Shown piece after piece: positions 19,820 to 28,860 of a stretch of DNA of 64,000 bases (position 1 is the first letter of the stretch; the number at the start of each line of letters is the position of its first letter). The notes below the pieces were generated by a model. It saw only the letters and a list, made by a program, of their open reading frames with translations, did no database searches and was not told where the DNA came from. A program made the translations under genes and the position numbers. The stretch lies in assembly GCA_035499555.1 (NCBI GenBank), contig DATJYO010000036.1, positions 195,590-259,589 on the forward strand, read 5' to 3'. The DNA is from Bog-159 sp035499555. Its GTDB lineage: Bacteria > Acidobacteriota > Terriglobia > Bryobacterales > Bryobacteraceae.

Positions 19820-20027
19820 CTATTTAACAGGGAAAAACGGAGTAGTCCAGAGTCCGAGGGGTCTCTGGTATTGGTGAATGAGGGAGTAGTCGTCGCTTTG
19901 GGGGCCTCGTAGCCATTCACAGTGGTTTTGTGCCTTCCGGCGGCGATCGTCAATTCATTCCCAAACTGAGGTGTAACGCCGGCCTTTGCGGCCGGGTGTA
20001 GTGATCTTCGATCTTTGGGGGATACAA
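19820..20027 (+). ncRNA. Structured 5' leader of the TonB-dependent receptor mRNA
   Basis: No credible ORF is present. Three inverted repeats can fold in the transcript: CCAGAG/CTCTGG (19847-19868), GTGAATG/CATTCAC (19874-19880 with 19914-19920, helped by AGG/CCT inside), and CCGGCC-tttgc-GGCCGG (19979-19995). The RBS GGGGGA lies just before the ATG at 20028. This could be a riboswitch-like or protein-bound leader; no known class was recognised. Confidence 0.45.
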
Positions 20028-23000
20028 ATGCGAAGCAAGCTAACGTTTTTGCTGCTGGGGGTATTCCTCTCGGCGGCGATGCTTTTGGGGCAGACCTCGA
20101 GTGGGTCCTCCAGCGTCACGGGGCGCGTTACGGATGCGACCGGCGCGGTCATTCCGGGCGCGGTGGTGACGCTGACGGATACATCCACCAACATCTCCAG
20201 GAGCACCCAAACCAATCCTTCCGGGTTGTATCTGTTTAACGACGTCAACCCCGGGACCTACGATATTTCTGTCACCAACGCCGGTTTCCGCAAAGCGGTC
20301 ATCCGCCGCCAGACCGTATTGGTGGCGACTACGATGACCGTGGATGTCCAGCTCGAAGTCGGCGCCGCGGCCGAAGTCGTGGAAGTCACGGCGCAGGCCG
20401 GCGCCGAACTGCAGACCCTGAACGCCACCATGGGCACCACGGTGACCGGCCAAGGCCTGCTGGACCTGCCGACCATCAACCGCGATGTGAACTCCCTCCT
20501 GTTTCTGCAGCCGATGACGGCTCCCACGTTCAATGCCGAGGGCAATATCACCAGCGGCCAGGTGGCGGGGAACATGTCCGACCAGAATACCTATTATCTG
20601 GACGGCGGAAACGCCACCAGCGACTTCGATGGCGATAACGGCACGTACGTCGGGAGCCGTTCGGCGGTGGTCCCCACCCCCATGGAGAGCGTCGAGGAAA
20701 TGCGGGTGAACACCAACAACATGACCGCCGACTTCGGCTTCTCGGGCGGCGGCCAGATGCTTCTCACGACGAAGCACGGCACGAATCAGTACCACGGCTC
20801 GATTTACGACTACTTTCAGTCGGACGTGCTGTCTTCCAACGACTGGTACAACAACTTCCACGGCATCGACAAGCCAAAATCACACTACAATCGCTTCGGC
20901 GGGTCGTTCGGCGGTCCATTAACTCCTGAGTTCCTGGGCGGAAAAACTTACATCTATATGAACTACGAGGGGGAGCGTTATCCGCGCAGTGGCCCCATCG
21001 AGAAACTGGTTCCGGCTGAAACCCTGAAGCAAGGCATTCTGCAGTTCCGCGATGCCAATGGGACCATTCAGCAATACAACCTGGCGACATCCACCGCTTG
21101 CGGGCCGAGCGGCAACCAGCAGTGTGACCCCCGCGCCGTCGGTATCAGTCCCTCGGTAAGCCAGTTGTGGTCCAAGTATGAACCGCCCTGCAACGATCTC
21201 GACTACGGCGACCACGGTTTGAACACCTGCGGGTTCATCGGGCAACTCTCTTACCCGCTATCCACGAATTTCGGGGTGGTTCGTATCGACCACGATTTCG
21301 GCGCGAAGTGGCGCTGGTACAGCAGCTACCGGTACTTCCGCGAGATCAATCCGACCACCAACCAAGTCGATATCGGCGGTATTCTGCCGGGCGACAAGCT
21401 GGGTCAGCCAGCCACCGCATCCGGCTTCCCCGTCCAGCCGCGTTACTTCGTGACCGGACTTACCGGGACCATCACACCCAACCTGACCAACGAGCTGCAC
21501 CTGAGCTACACGCGCAACCAATGGCAGTACCTGCGTGTCGGGGCGCTGCCCCAACTTCCCGGCCTGGATGGCGCCTTGGCCATCGGCGGGGAAACCAGCA
21601 ACCCGCTGATGCCATACAACGTGGATACGCAGAATGCCCGTGCTCGGTTGTGGGCCGGTCACGACTACGGCATCCGCGACAGTCTCAGTTGGCTGAAGGG
21701 TACGCATCTGCTTCAGTTCGGCGGCGAGTACATGTACGACTGGTGGAAGTTCGACCGGTACGACAACGTCGTCGGCGGCCTCACGCAATTAGTGGAAGCG
21801 ATAAGCAATTCGGGTGTCAACATCGACCAGAATTACCGGCCGATGGCCTGCTCTGATGCAGTCAGCAGCGGCTGCCTTCCGAGTTCATTCAACGGTTCCT
21901 GGAACAGTCTTTATGCCCAGGTATTAGGATTGGCGAGTTCCACGAGTGTGGTGGTGGCGCGCTCGGGCGCGAACCTGGCGGCGCAACCGCTCGGCTCGCC
22001 CGTCAAATCAGTTCTCGACGACCCCAGCTACAGCCTCTTCTTCAACGACTCCTGGAAGATCAAGCCCAACCTCACCCTGAGCTACGGACTGAACTGGACC
22101 ATCCAGATGCCGCCGATTGACAAAAACGGCGCGCAGGACATCCTGACCACGACGTCCGGCTCACCCATTCTCATCAACACCTATGTCGCCCAGGAGGAGC
22201 AGTTGGCCAACATGGGGCAAGTCTACAACCCGACGCTGGCATTCACCCCCGTGGGCGATTTGGGCGCGGGCAACAGCAAGTATCCCTATCATCCGTTCTA
22301 TGGCGGCTTCGGACCGCGCGCGGCGCTGGCCTGGAACCCGGAGGTTAAGGGCGGCTTCCTCGAGAAGCTGCTTGGCAATAAGGCCACGGTCGTGCGCGTT
22401 GGCTTTGGCCGCTCCTATTCCCGCAGCTTGGCGGCGGGCCTGGTTTCCACCTCCGTGCTGGGCGATGGCTTCCTGCAACCGGTAGGCTGCCAGGATCCCA
22501 ACACCAGCGGACAGTGCACGGGCGCCGGACAGGTGACTCCGAGCAACGTTTTCCGGATTGGCGTGGACGGCACCAATGCACCCGTAGGCGCTATCACGCC
22601 GACGCTGCAATCCCCGGTGGCTCCCGGCGTCAATGCGCCGTACTCCACCCTGGTTGAATCTCTCGACCAGGCCTGGAAGCCCACGGTGACCAATTCGATC
22701 GATTTCAGCATCCAGCGCCAGTTGAAGGGCAATGTGATCCTGGAAGTCGGTTATGTCGGTGTCTATGCCACCAATCTGTATCAAGGCATGGACTTCGGCA
22801 GCGTTCCTTTCCAGACCAAGCTGGGTGGGCAAACCTTCGCGCAAGCCTACGACAATATCTACTTCGCTCTGGCTGGCAACAAGACGCCCGCGGCACAGCC
22901 CTTCTTTGAGCAGGCGCTGAAAGGCAGCAGCTATTGTGGCGGGTTCGCCAACTGCACCCAGGCGGTTGCCACCAACGAAAGCGGCAACGTGCTGACGCAG

Positions 23001-23960
23001 TGCGTAACCTGTATCTGGAGCGACCTGGATACGAGTTGGACGTCTTTCGGTCCGGCTCTGGCTTCAACCACCCAGTGCTACTACTGCTACGCGTATGCCA
23101 CGGATGGGTTTTCCAACTATAACGCCCTGGTGGTTACCGCCCAGAAACGCTATTCCCAAGGCTTGACATTGAACGCCAACTTCACATACAGCCACGCCCT
23201 GGGTATCGCCAGCACCGGTCAGTCCTACACGCTGGACAACGCCAGCGACATTTTTAACCTGAATACAGACTACGGCCCGGAGTTCTTCGACCGTAAGTTC
23301 GTGTTTAACCTGATGTCGACCTATAGTTTGCCCTTCGGCAAAGGGCATAAGATCGGCCAGGGGGCTTTCCTGAGCAGAATTCTGGGTGGTTGGACCCTGG
23401 CCCCCATCTTCACATTCGGCACCGGCTTGCCCTTGCCGGCGATCACCGGCTCCTGTCTGGAATATGGCCAGGCCTGGGACCCGGTTGACTGCGCTACGGC
23501 CATACCGGTGGGGATCAAGGCCAGTTCGCTGAGCAACACACCGCACTTTGGAGTCAATAGCGACGGCAACATCGGCGTCAACGGCGACCCCGCACAGGGT
23601 GGCGCCGGCGTAAACATCTTCTCCAACCCATCGCAGGTTTACAACGAATTCCGCCCGCTCCTGGTCGGTATCGATGGCCGGAGCGGAATCACCGGAATCC
23701 TCCGCGGCCAGGTGCGTTGGAACATGGACCTCGGCCTGACCAAGGACACCCAGTTCACGGAGCGGGTGGGCGCGCAGATCTACGTGCAGGCGTTCAACGT
23801 CCTGAACCACATGCAGTGGGGCGATCCGGGAGTGAACCTCCAGGATCCGCTGAACTTCGGTGTCATCGGCGGCCAGTACGGCGCTTTGACGCTGGGCGGT
23901 TCGGGCGCTTCGGCGAACTACACGCGCATCATCCAGCTCGGCTTGCGCCTACACTTCTAA
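20028..23960 (+). CDS. Oar-like TonB-dependent receptor with N-terminal carboxypeptidase-regulatory domain
   Basis: 1310 aa outer-membrane protein. A signal peptide (KLTFLLLGVFLSAAMLLGQ) is followed by a CarboxypepD_reg-like domain at about residues 25-105 (VTGRVTDATGAVIPGAVVTL, NPGTYDISVTNAGF). A plug-like region follows (DLPTINRDVNSLLFLQP, MTADFGFSGGGQMLLTTKHG), then a long beta-barrel ending in ...IIQLGLRLHF with the terminal Phe typical of barrels. These receptors import large substrates such as glycans or peptides in Acidobacteria; the ligand is not readable. The ATG at 20028 is preferred over an upstream in-frame TTG because it has the RBS and signal peptide. It is monocistronic: own promoter, long leader and strong terminator. 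Confidence 0.93.
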   Translation: MRSKLTFLLLGVFLSAAMLLGQTSSGSSSVTGRVTDATGAVIPGAVVTLTDTSTNISRSTQTNPSGLYLFNDVNPGTYDISVTNAGFRKAVIRRQTVLVATTMTVDVQLEVGAAAEVVEVTAQAGAELQTLNATMGTTVTGQGLLDLPTINRDVNSLLFLQPMTAPTFNAEGNITSGQVAGNMSDQNTYYLDGGNATSDFDGDNGTYVGSRSAVVPTPMESVEEMRVNTNNMTADFGFSGGGQMLLTTKHGTNQYHGSIYDYFQSDVLSSNDWYNNFHGIDKPKSHYNRFGGSFGGPLTPEFLGGKTYIYMNYEGERYPRSGPIEKLVPAETLKQGILQFRDANGTIQQYNLATSTACGPSGNQQCDPRAVGISPSVSQLWSKYEPPCNDLDYGDHGLNTCGFIGQLSYPLSTNFGVVRIDHDFGAKWRWYSSYRYFREINPTTNQVDIGGILPGDKLGQPATASGFPVQPRYFVTGLTGTITPNLTNELHLSYTRNQWQYLRVGALPQLPGLDGALAIGGETSNPLMPYNVDTQNARARLWAGHDYGIRDSLSWLKGTHLLQFGGEYMYDWWKFDRYDNVVGGLTQLVEAISNSGVNIDQNYRPMACSDAVSSGCLPSSFNGSWNSLYAQVLGLASSTSVVVARSGANLAAQPLGSPVKSVLDDPSYSLFFNDSWKIKPNLTLSYGLNWTIQMPPIDKNGAQDILTTTSGSPILINTYVAQEEQLANMGQVYNPTLAFTPVGDLGAGNSKYPYHPFYGGFGPRAALAWNPEVKGGFLEKLLGNKATVVRVGFGRSYSRSLAAGLVSTSVLGDGFLQPVGCQDPNTSGQCTGAGQVTPSNVFRIGVDGTNAPVGAITPTLQSPVAPGVNAPYSTLVESLDQAWKPTVTNSIDFSIQRQLKGNVILEVGYVGVYATNLYQGMDFGSVPFQTKLGGQTFAQAYDNIYFALAGNKTPAAQPFFEQALKGSSYCGGFANCTQAVATNESGNVLTQCVTCIWSDLDTSWTSFGPALASTTQCYYCYAYATDGFSNYNALVVTAQKRYSQGLTLNANFTYSHALGIASTGQSYTLDNASDIFNLNTDYGPEFFDRKFVFNLMSTYSLPFGKGHKIGQGAFLSRILGGWTLAPIFTFGTGLPLPAITGSCLEYGQAWDPVDCATAIPVGIKASSLSNTPHFGVNSDGNIGVNGDPAQGGAGVNIFSNPSQVYNEFRPLLVGIDGRSGITGILRGQVRWNMDLGLTKDTQFTERVGAQIYVQAFNVLNHMQWGDPGVNLQDPLNFGVIGGQYGALTLGGSGASANYTRIIQLGLRLHF

Positions 23961-23984
23961 TTCTTCGCTTACCTTTGAATTGCC

Positions 23985-24016
23985 AAGAGAGGCGGGCCTT
24001 CGGGTCCGCCTCTTTT
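23985..24016 (+). terminator. Rho-independent terminator of the TonB receptor gene
   Basis: AGAGGCGGGCC-TTCG-GGTCCGCCTCT followed by TTT: an 11-bp stem (one G-U) with a UUCG tetraloop, extended by flanking A/T pairs, 25 bp after the stop codon. Confidence 0.9.
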
Positions 24017-24113
24017 GCTTTCGGAGGGCATCCGGCGCGCGGCGGTCATTCAGCGCCGTCGCAGCCGGATTTCCAGCAATAGAACCGCGCCCGGCGGGAC
24101 CGCCCAATGCTCT

Positions 24114-25709
24114 TCAGCGCAACACGGGGATCTGGCGGCGATCGATGAGCGCGCTCACGGCGGCGATATCGCGATCCAGCGCGCGGTCGGCTTCCACAAA
24201 GGCGCTCACATCCCGCAGCGCCCTGTAGATGGGGCGGGTGCCCACACCCAAGCGATCACGGCCGGAGCGGAGGTCGATGGCCTGGGCCGCCGCCAGCAGG
24301 GTGATGGCCACCGCGCTGCGCAGAAGCCGCGTCACATCCATGGCGGTGAGGGCCGAGTGGGTACCCAGGCTGACGATGTCCTGGTTGTATTGTTCGGTGG
24401 GCAGGGTGTGAATCAGGCTGGGAGCGCACCAATGGCGGATGGCGGTGACCAGGCTGGTGTGCACAATCTGCATTCCCTTGAAGCCCTGGTATACGCCGAC
24501 GTGCGGGCTGAGCGACGGAGGCAGGCCGTTGGAGAAGCGATCGTCCATCAGCAGGGCCATCAGCGAATGCAGCCAGTTGGCCAGATTCGCCAGATCCAGC
24601 TTGAGCCCGTCCATGGCGCGCGCCACGTGCGCGCCGTAGAAATTACCGGTGTGATAGACACGGTCGGAGTCGATCAGCGGATTGTCATTGACCGAATTGG
24701 CTTCGCGCTCGATCACCGCGCGGCACTGTTCCAAGGTCTCGTGCATGGGGCCCAGGCCCTGTGGCGCGCAACGCAGGGAATAGGGACTCTGGATGGACTC
24801 GCCGGCGGCGGCCACGTCGTGATTGCCGTTGGCGCGGCGGCCGGCTTCGGCCACGCGGCCGCGAATATCATCCAGGGGCACGGCCAGCTTGGAATCGAAG
24901 AGTAGCGAGAGGAGTACCTCCGCCACCGCGAGTTGGCCGGGATGGTGCTTGGCCATGTGAATGGCGGGGTGGTAGTAATCCGGCGAAGATCCCAGAGCTT
25001 CGGCGATCATGGCCAGGGCGCCCAACGACAGGCGGAAGAGATAGCCAGCTTCGTCGAGGAGGATCGCGCCGATGCCGGTCATGACGGTGGTGCCGTTCAA
25101 CAGCGCCAGACCTTCCTTGGCCTCGAGAGACAGGGGCTCGATGCGGGCTTCGCGCAGGGCATCGGCAGCGGGAACACGGCGACCCTGGTAGCAGGCCTCG
25201 CCGCGTCCGGCCATGACGCGGGTGATGTAGGCGGAAGGGCACAGGTCGCCGCTGGCGCCCACCGAACCGTAGCGCGGCACGATCGGGGTGATACCGTGGT
25301 TCAGCAGATCGAGCAGGCGCTCGATGACCACCAGGCGCACGGCCGACAGTCCGCGCGCCAGGGCATTGGCGCGCAGCAGAATGGCGGCGCGCACGGCCTC
25401 TTCGGGCAGCGCTTCGCCCACACCGCAGGAAAGGAACTCCAGAAGATTCTGCTGGTGATGGGCGAGTTCATCGGAAGGAATTACGTAGCGGGCGTTGCCG
25501 CCGAATCCCGTATTGACCCCATACACCACTTCGCCGGCGGCCAGTTTGCGTTCGAGGGCCTCACGGCTGCGGCGAATGTGACGCCGGAAACTCTCGTCGC
25601 CACTGAGGACTACGTGCTGTCCATGACGGGCTACGGCGACGATCTCCGGAAGCGAAAGGGGCGCCTGGGAGATACAGATCACCGACGTAGGGGTAATCAG
25701 AGTCGCCAT
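24114..25709 (-). CDS. Aromatic amino acid ammonia-lyase (HAL/PAL/TAL family), phenylalanine-type selectivity residues
   Basis: 531 aa MIO-dependent lyase. The MIO-forming triad is ASG at 152-154 (GSVGASGDLCPSA), the catalytic Tyr is in VVYGVNTGFGG (Y63), and further active-site segments are HTGNFYGAHVA, DNPLIDSD and YNQDIVSLGTHSA. At the substrate-selectivity position, where histidases have Ser-His and TALs have His-Leu, this protein reads Phe-Leu (QQNLLEFLSCGVG, F92-L93), as in phenylalanine lyases and some aminomutases. It is therefore more likely to deaminate Phe (to cinnamate) or act as an aminomutase than to be HutH. No hut genes are adjacent. It has its own strong promoter and operator-like dyad. 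Confidence 0.88.
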   Translation of the reverse strand: MATLITPTSVICISQAPLSLPEIVAVARHGQHVVLSGDESFRRHIRRSREALERKLAAGEVVYGVNTGFGGNARYVIPSDELAHHQQNLLEFLSCGVGEALPEEAVRAAILLRANALARGLSAVRLVVIERLLDLLNHGITPIVPRYGSVGASGDLCPSAYITRVMAGRGEACYQGRRVPAADALREARIEPLSLEAKEGLALLNGTTVMTGIGAILLDEAGYLFRLSLGALAMIAEALGSSPDYYHPAIHMAKHHPGQLAVAEVLLSLLFDSKLAVPLDDIRGRVAEAGRRANGNHDVAAAGESIQSPYSLRCAPQGLGPMHETLEQCRAVIEREANSVNDNPLIDSDRVYHTGNFYGAHVARAMDGLKLDLANLANWLHSLMALLMDDRFSNGLPPSLSPHVGVYQGFKGMQIVHTSLVTAIRHWCAPSLIHTLPTEQYNQDIVSLGTHSALTAMDVTRLLRSAVAITLLAAAQAIDLRSGRDRLGVGTRPIYRALRDVSAFVEADRALDRDIAAVSALIDRRQIPVLR

Positions 25710-25720
25710 GCAGCATCCTT

Positions 25721-25778
25721 ACACCACAGTGCAGTGGTGTTCTGGCTACAGTATGGCACTGCACCGGGGATGTGTCAA
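25721..25778 (-). promoter_or_regulatory. Consensus promoter and dyad operator of the ammonia-lyase gene
   Basis: On the minus strand: TTGACA (25778-25773), 17-bp spacer, CATACT (25755-25750). Immediately downstream, around the expected transcription start, is the perfect dyad ACACCAC-agtgca-GTGGTGT (25721-25740). The octamer GTGCAGTG occurs inside the dyad (25729-25736, plus) and again in the spacer (25756-25763 region, minus), suggesting paired repressor half-sites. Confidence 0.7.
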
Positions 25779-25863
25779 TACCGATACCGGTGCGGATTGG
25801 CACTTTACGAACCTTAATGCGGCGCGCGGCGTGCAGACGGATAGCAGCAGAGGGGTAAATGCA

Positions 25864-28164
25864 ATGATACGGAGCTTTCTGGTATGCGGGCTGGCCCTCA
25901 GCGGAGTTCTGGCAGCCCAAGAACCGCCGACGTGGGCGGGGCGGCTCAGTTACGTGAGCGGTCCGGTTTCCTTCGAGCCGGCGGGCGTGGATAACTGGGT
26001 GGAGGCGACGGTGAACCGGCCCTTGACGATCGGCGATCAGTTGTACGCGGATGTAGGGGCGCGGGCCGAGGTCAACGTACCGGGAACGGCCTTCCGGCTG
26101 GGCGATCGCGCGGCATTCCAGTTCCTGAACCTGGACGATCACGCCGTGCAAGTGAAGCTGTCGGAGGGCACGTTGGACGTGCGGGTGCGGCGGCCGGATG
26201 CCAACCTGGAGATCGACACGCCGAACGTGGCGTTCGTGCCGGGCGGTCCGGGCGAATACCGGCTGGACGTCAACCTCAACGACGGGCGGACGTACGTGGA
26301 TGTGCGGGACGGAGGGGGGCAGTTGACCACGGGCGCCGGCTCGATTACGGTGAGCATGGGCCAGCAGGCCGAAGTCATGGGGCAGGGCGCGTCGGCGCAG
26401 TACAAGATCAACGGGCTGCCGGGTTACGACGGCTTCGATCACTGGGCAATAGAGCGGAACCGGACGGAAGACCGCTATGCCCAGGCGCGGTACGTTTCGC
26501 CGGAGATGGTAGGCTACCAGGATCTGGACGAATACGGGACGTGGCGGGAGGTGCCGGATTACGGCGAGGTCTGGGTGCCAAACGGAGTCGCCGCCGGGTG
26601 GGCGCCCTATAGCGACGGCAATTGGGCATGGATCGAGCCGTGGGGCTGGACCTGGGTAGATGCCGAGCCTTGGGGATTCGCGCCCTTCCACTACGGGCGA
26701 TGGGCTTATCTCTCGGGATATTGGGGATGGTGTCCGGGTCCGGCGGCGGATGTGCCGATATATGCGCCGGCGCTGGTAGCGTGGGTAGGATTTGGCGGCG
26801 TTTCCGTGGGCTTCGGCGCCGGGCCGGCGGTGGGCTGGTTCCCGCTGGGTCCACGCGACGTGTATATTCCAGCGTTCACGGCCAGCGCAACCTATATCAC
26901 GCGTATCAATGTCACGAATACGAGGCTGGTCAACGCCACTTACGTGACGCGCGTGTATCGGGGATACGAGCGGAGCGGATCGATCCCGATCGACACCTAT
27001 ATGAACCGGACGGTGCCGGGCGCGATCCTGGCGGCGCCGGAGAACGCGTTGACGGACGCACGCCGCGTGCAACAAGTGGCGCGGCGGGTTCAGCCGAATC
27101 AACTGGCGGCGATTCATGCGGTGAATGCCGCGCCGCGGGTGGTTCCGCAGGTGGCCAGCGTGTTGGGGAGGCAGCCGGCAGCGCGCGTACCCCGGCCGGC
27201 GGCGGCGGTGCTAAGTCATCCGGTGGTGGCGAGGACCACGCCGCCAGCGCTACCCGGGTCGTTCGCGGCGCGGCGCGCGGAATTGGCGCGACAGCCGGGA
27301 CGTCCGCTGTCGATGACGGAGATGCACCAGTTGGCGCATGCTTCACCGGCGACCGGCAGCGCGCCAGTGCACGTGATGCAGCCGGGGCATGCGATGCCCG
27401 CGGAGGCCGCGCATGCTCAGCATCCGGCTGCTCCGGCGCAGGAGCGGCGGCAGCCGCCTGCGGAGAGGCAGGCGCATCCGACGACAGAGGCGGCGCACGC
27501 ACCGCGGCAGTTCGAGCCGCCGAGCGCGGCGCGGCGGCAGCCGCCGGTAGAGAGGCAGACACATCCGACGACAGAGGCGGCGCACGCACCGCGGCAGTTC
27601 GAGCCGCCGAGCGCGGCGCGGAGACAGCCGCCGGTAGAGAGGCAAGCGCGTCCGACGACCTCCGCGGCGCATACGCGGCCGACTGAACCGCCGAGCGCGG
27701 CGCGGAGACAGCCGCCCGTGGAGAAACAGACGCGTCCGACGACCTCCGCGGCGCACACGCGGCCGACTGAACCGCCGAGCGCGGAACGAAGACAGCCGCC
27801 CGTGGAGAAACAGACGCATCGAACGACCTCCGCGGCGCATACGCGGCCGACTGAACCGCCGAGCGCGGAGCGAAGACAGCCGCCGGTGGAGAGGCAGACG
27901 CATCGAACGACCTCCGTGGCGCATACGCGGCCGACTGAACCGCCGAGCGCGGAACGAAGACAGCCGCCGGTGGAGAGGCAGACGCATCGGACGACCACGA
28001 CGGCGCATGCACAGCATCGCGCGGCTCCGGCGCAGCCGCGTCCGGCGGTAAGGCGGCCCGCGCCGCCGGCGCAAGCGCATATGGTCCGACCGCCGCGACC
28101 GGAGGAACACCGGGCACCGCCGCCGCGTCCGGCGGAGCCGGAACGGAAGCCGGAGCACCACTGA
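25864..28164 (+). CDS. FecR/DUF6600-type secreted protein with repetitive Pro/Gln/Arg tail
   Basis: 766 aa. A signal peptide (MIRSFLVCGLALSGVLAAQ) is followed by a FecR-like domain (GRLSYVSGPVSFEP, LTIGDQLYADVGARAEV, FLNLDDHAVQVKLSEGTLDV). A Trp/Tyr-rich DUF6600-like part comes next at about residues 200-330 (YGTWREVPDYGEVWVP, WGWTWVDAEPWGFAPFHYG, YWGWCPGP). The last ~270 residues are low-complexity, including seven 28-29-residue repeats, then Pro/Arg-rich sequence. The domain order suggests an envelope-exposed sensor or scaffold; function unknown. The start at 25864 fits the signal peptide; the frame upstream overlaps the lyase promoter. The long open frames on the opposite strand here are composition shadows. 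Confidence 0.85.
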   Translation: MIRSFLVCGLALSGVLAAQEPPTWAGRLSYVSGPVSFEPAGVDNWVEATVNRPLTIGDQLYADVGARAEVNVPGTAFRLGDRAAFQFLNLDDHAVQVKLSEGTLDVRVRRPDANLEIDTPNVAFVPGGPGEYRLDVNLNDGRTYVDVRDGGGQLTTGAGSITVSMGQQAEVMGQGASAQYKINGLPGYDGFDHWAIERNRTEDRYAQARYVSPEMVGYQDLDEYGTWREVPDYGEVWVPNGVAAGWAPYSDGNWAWIEPWGWTWVDAEPWGFAPFHYGRWAYLSGYWGWCPGPAADVPIYAPALVAWVGFGGVSVGFGAGPAVGWFPLGPRDVYIPAFTASATYITRINVTNTRLVNATYVTRVYRGYERSGSIPIDTYMNRTVPGAILAAPENALTDARRVQQVARRVQPNQLAAIHAVNAAPRVVPQVASVLGRQPAARVPRPAAAVLSHPVVARTTPPALPGSFAARRAELARQPGRPLSMTEMHQLAHASPATGSAPVHVMQPGHAMPAEAAHAQHPAAPAQERRQPPAERQAHPTTEAAHAPRQFEPPSAARRQPPVERQTHPTTEAAHAPRQFEPPSAARRQPPVERQARPTTSAAHTRPTEPPSAARRQPPVEKQTRPTTSAAHTRPTEPPSAERRQPPVEKQTHRTTSAAHTRPTEPPSAERRQPPVERQTHRTTSVAHTRPTEPPSAERRQPPVERQTHRTTTTAHAQHRAAPAQPRPAVRRPAPPAQAHMVRPPRPEEHRAPPPRPAEPERKPEHH
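27445..28002 (+). repeat. Seven-copy coding tandem repeat (87/84 bp)
   Basis: Units start at 27445, 27532, 27619, 27703, 27787, 27871 and 27955; the first two are 87 bp and the rest 84 bp, so the reading frame is kept. The encoded consensus is RRQPPVERQTHPTT followed by AAH-(A/T)-rich sequence and EPPSA(A/E). Neighbouring copies are nearly identical, which indicates recent expansion. Confidence 0.92.
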
Positions 28165-28229
28165 GGTTATACGGGGCGGCACTCGCGCCAGGAGGACGCC
28201 TCAGTCGGGATGATGCGGGACAGGCGCGG

Positions 28230-28844
28230 CTAGACCCAGACTTTTTCGATCGGCTCACCCTTCCTGCAGAGGTCGCAATGGGCGGCATCGGCGTAGTAGC
28301 TGGCGTTGAGCCGGGCGAGGTAATAGAGGGGCAGATTGCCAAAGTCGCGGGTGCGGGGCGTGGGCTGATAAATAACGACGGCGAGGGCGATGACACGGGC
28401 GCCGCGGGATTCGAGCAGGGTCTGCATCTCGGTCAGCTTGCGGCCGGAGCGCAGGATATCGTCCACCAGCACGACCTGTTCGCCGGGCGCCTGTTCGAGG
28501 TATTGGCGGAAGTGGAGGGGCTGACCTTCGTCCTCGCGCTCGGCCCAATAGACCTGGCGGGCGCGGAGGGCTTCGCAGACGCCGTAGGCGACGGGCAGGC
28601 CGGCGTTGGCCAGGGTGACGACGGAAAGATCGGGGATACTGGCGCGGATCTCGGCATTCTCGCGAAGCAGGCGGCTCAGCCCCACGCTGAGCATGCGGGC
28701 ATGCTGGTAGTAGCGCATGGCCAGCGGCACCTGGAGGTACTCGTTGGAGTGGAGTCCGTTGGTGTATTGGAAATGACCGTCGCGCAGGGCGCCGGTCTCG
28801 CGCAGAACGCGGACGACTTCGTCTTGGGTCGGTAACAGGTGCAT
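28230..28844 (-). CDS. pyrE: Orotate phosphoribosyltransferase
   Basis: 204 aa type I PRTase. The PRPP-binding signature VVLVDDILRSGRK is present with the preceding acidic/hydrophobic strand. N-terminal family features include FQYTNGLHSNEYLQVPLAM and VVTLANAGLPVAYGV. The enzyme joins orotate to PRPP to give OMP in pyrimidine synthesis. A Cys pair near the C-terminus (HCDLCRKGEP) is an unusual tail for PyrE and could bind metal. The start at 28844 has GGAGCG upstream; the longer frame runs into the preceding gene. The sugar transferase gene ends 16 bp upstream, so the two are probably co-transcribed. A related PRTase of other specificity is a weaker alternative. Confidence 0.8.
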   Translation of the reverse strand: MHLLPTQDEVVRVLRETGALRDGHFQYTNGLHSNEYLQVPLAMRYYQHARMLSVGLSRLLRENAEIRASIPDLSVVTLANAGLPVAYGVCEALRARQVYWAEREDEGQPLHFRQYLEQAPGEQVVLVDDILRSGRKLTEMQTLLESRGARVIALAVVIYQPTPRTRDFGNLPLYYLARLNASYYADAAHCDLCRKGEPIEKVWV

Positions 28845-28860
28845 GTTTCGCTCCGGTGGT

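Noticed and set aside
24114..25709. Annotation as hutH histidase
   Set aside because: The selectivity residues are Phe-Leu rather than Ser-His and no histidine-utilisation genes are nearby.
26930..28396. Long open frames on the minus strand across the FecR-protein tail (up to 488 codons)
   Set aside because: They mirror the GC-rich repeat tail of the real gene, encode low-complexity Arg/Ser/Pro/Ala sequence, and lack start signals.
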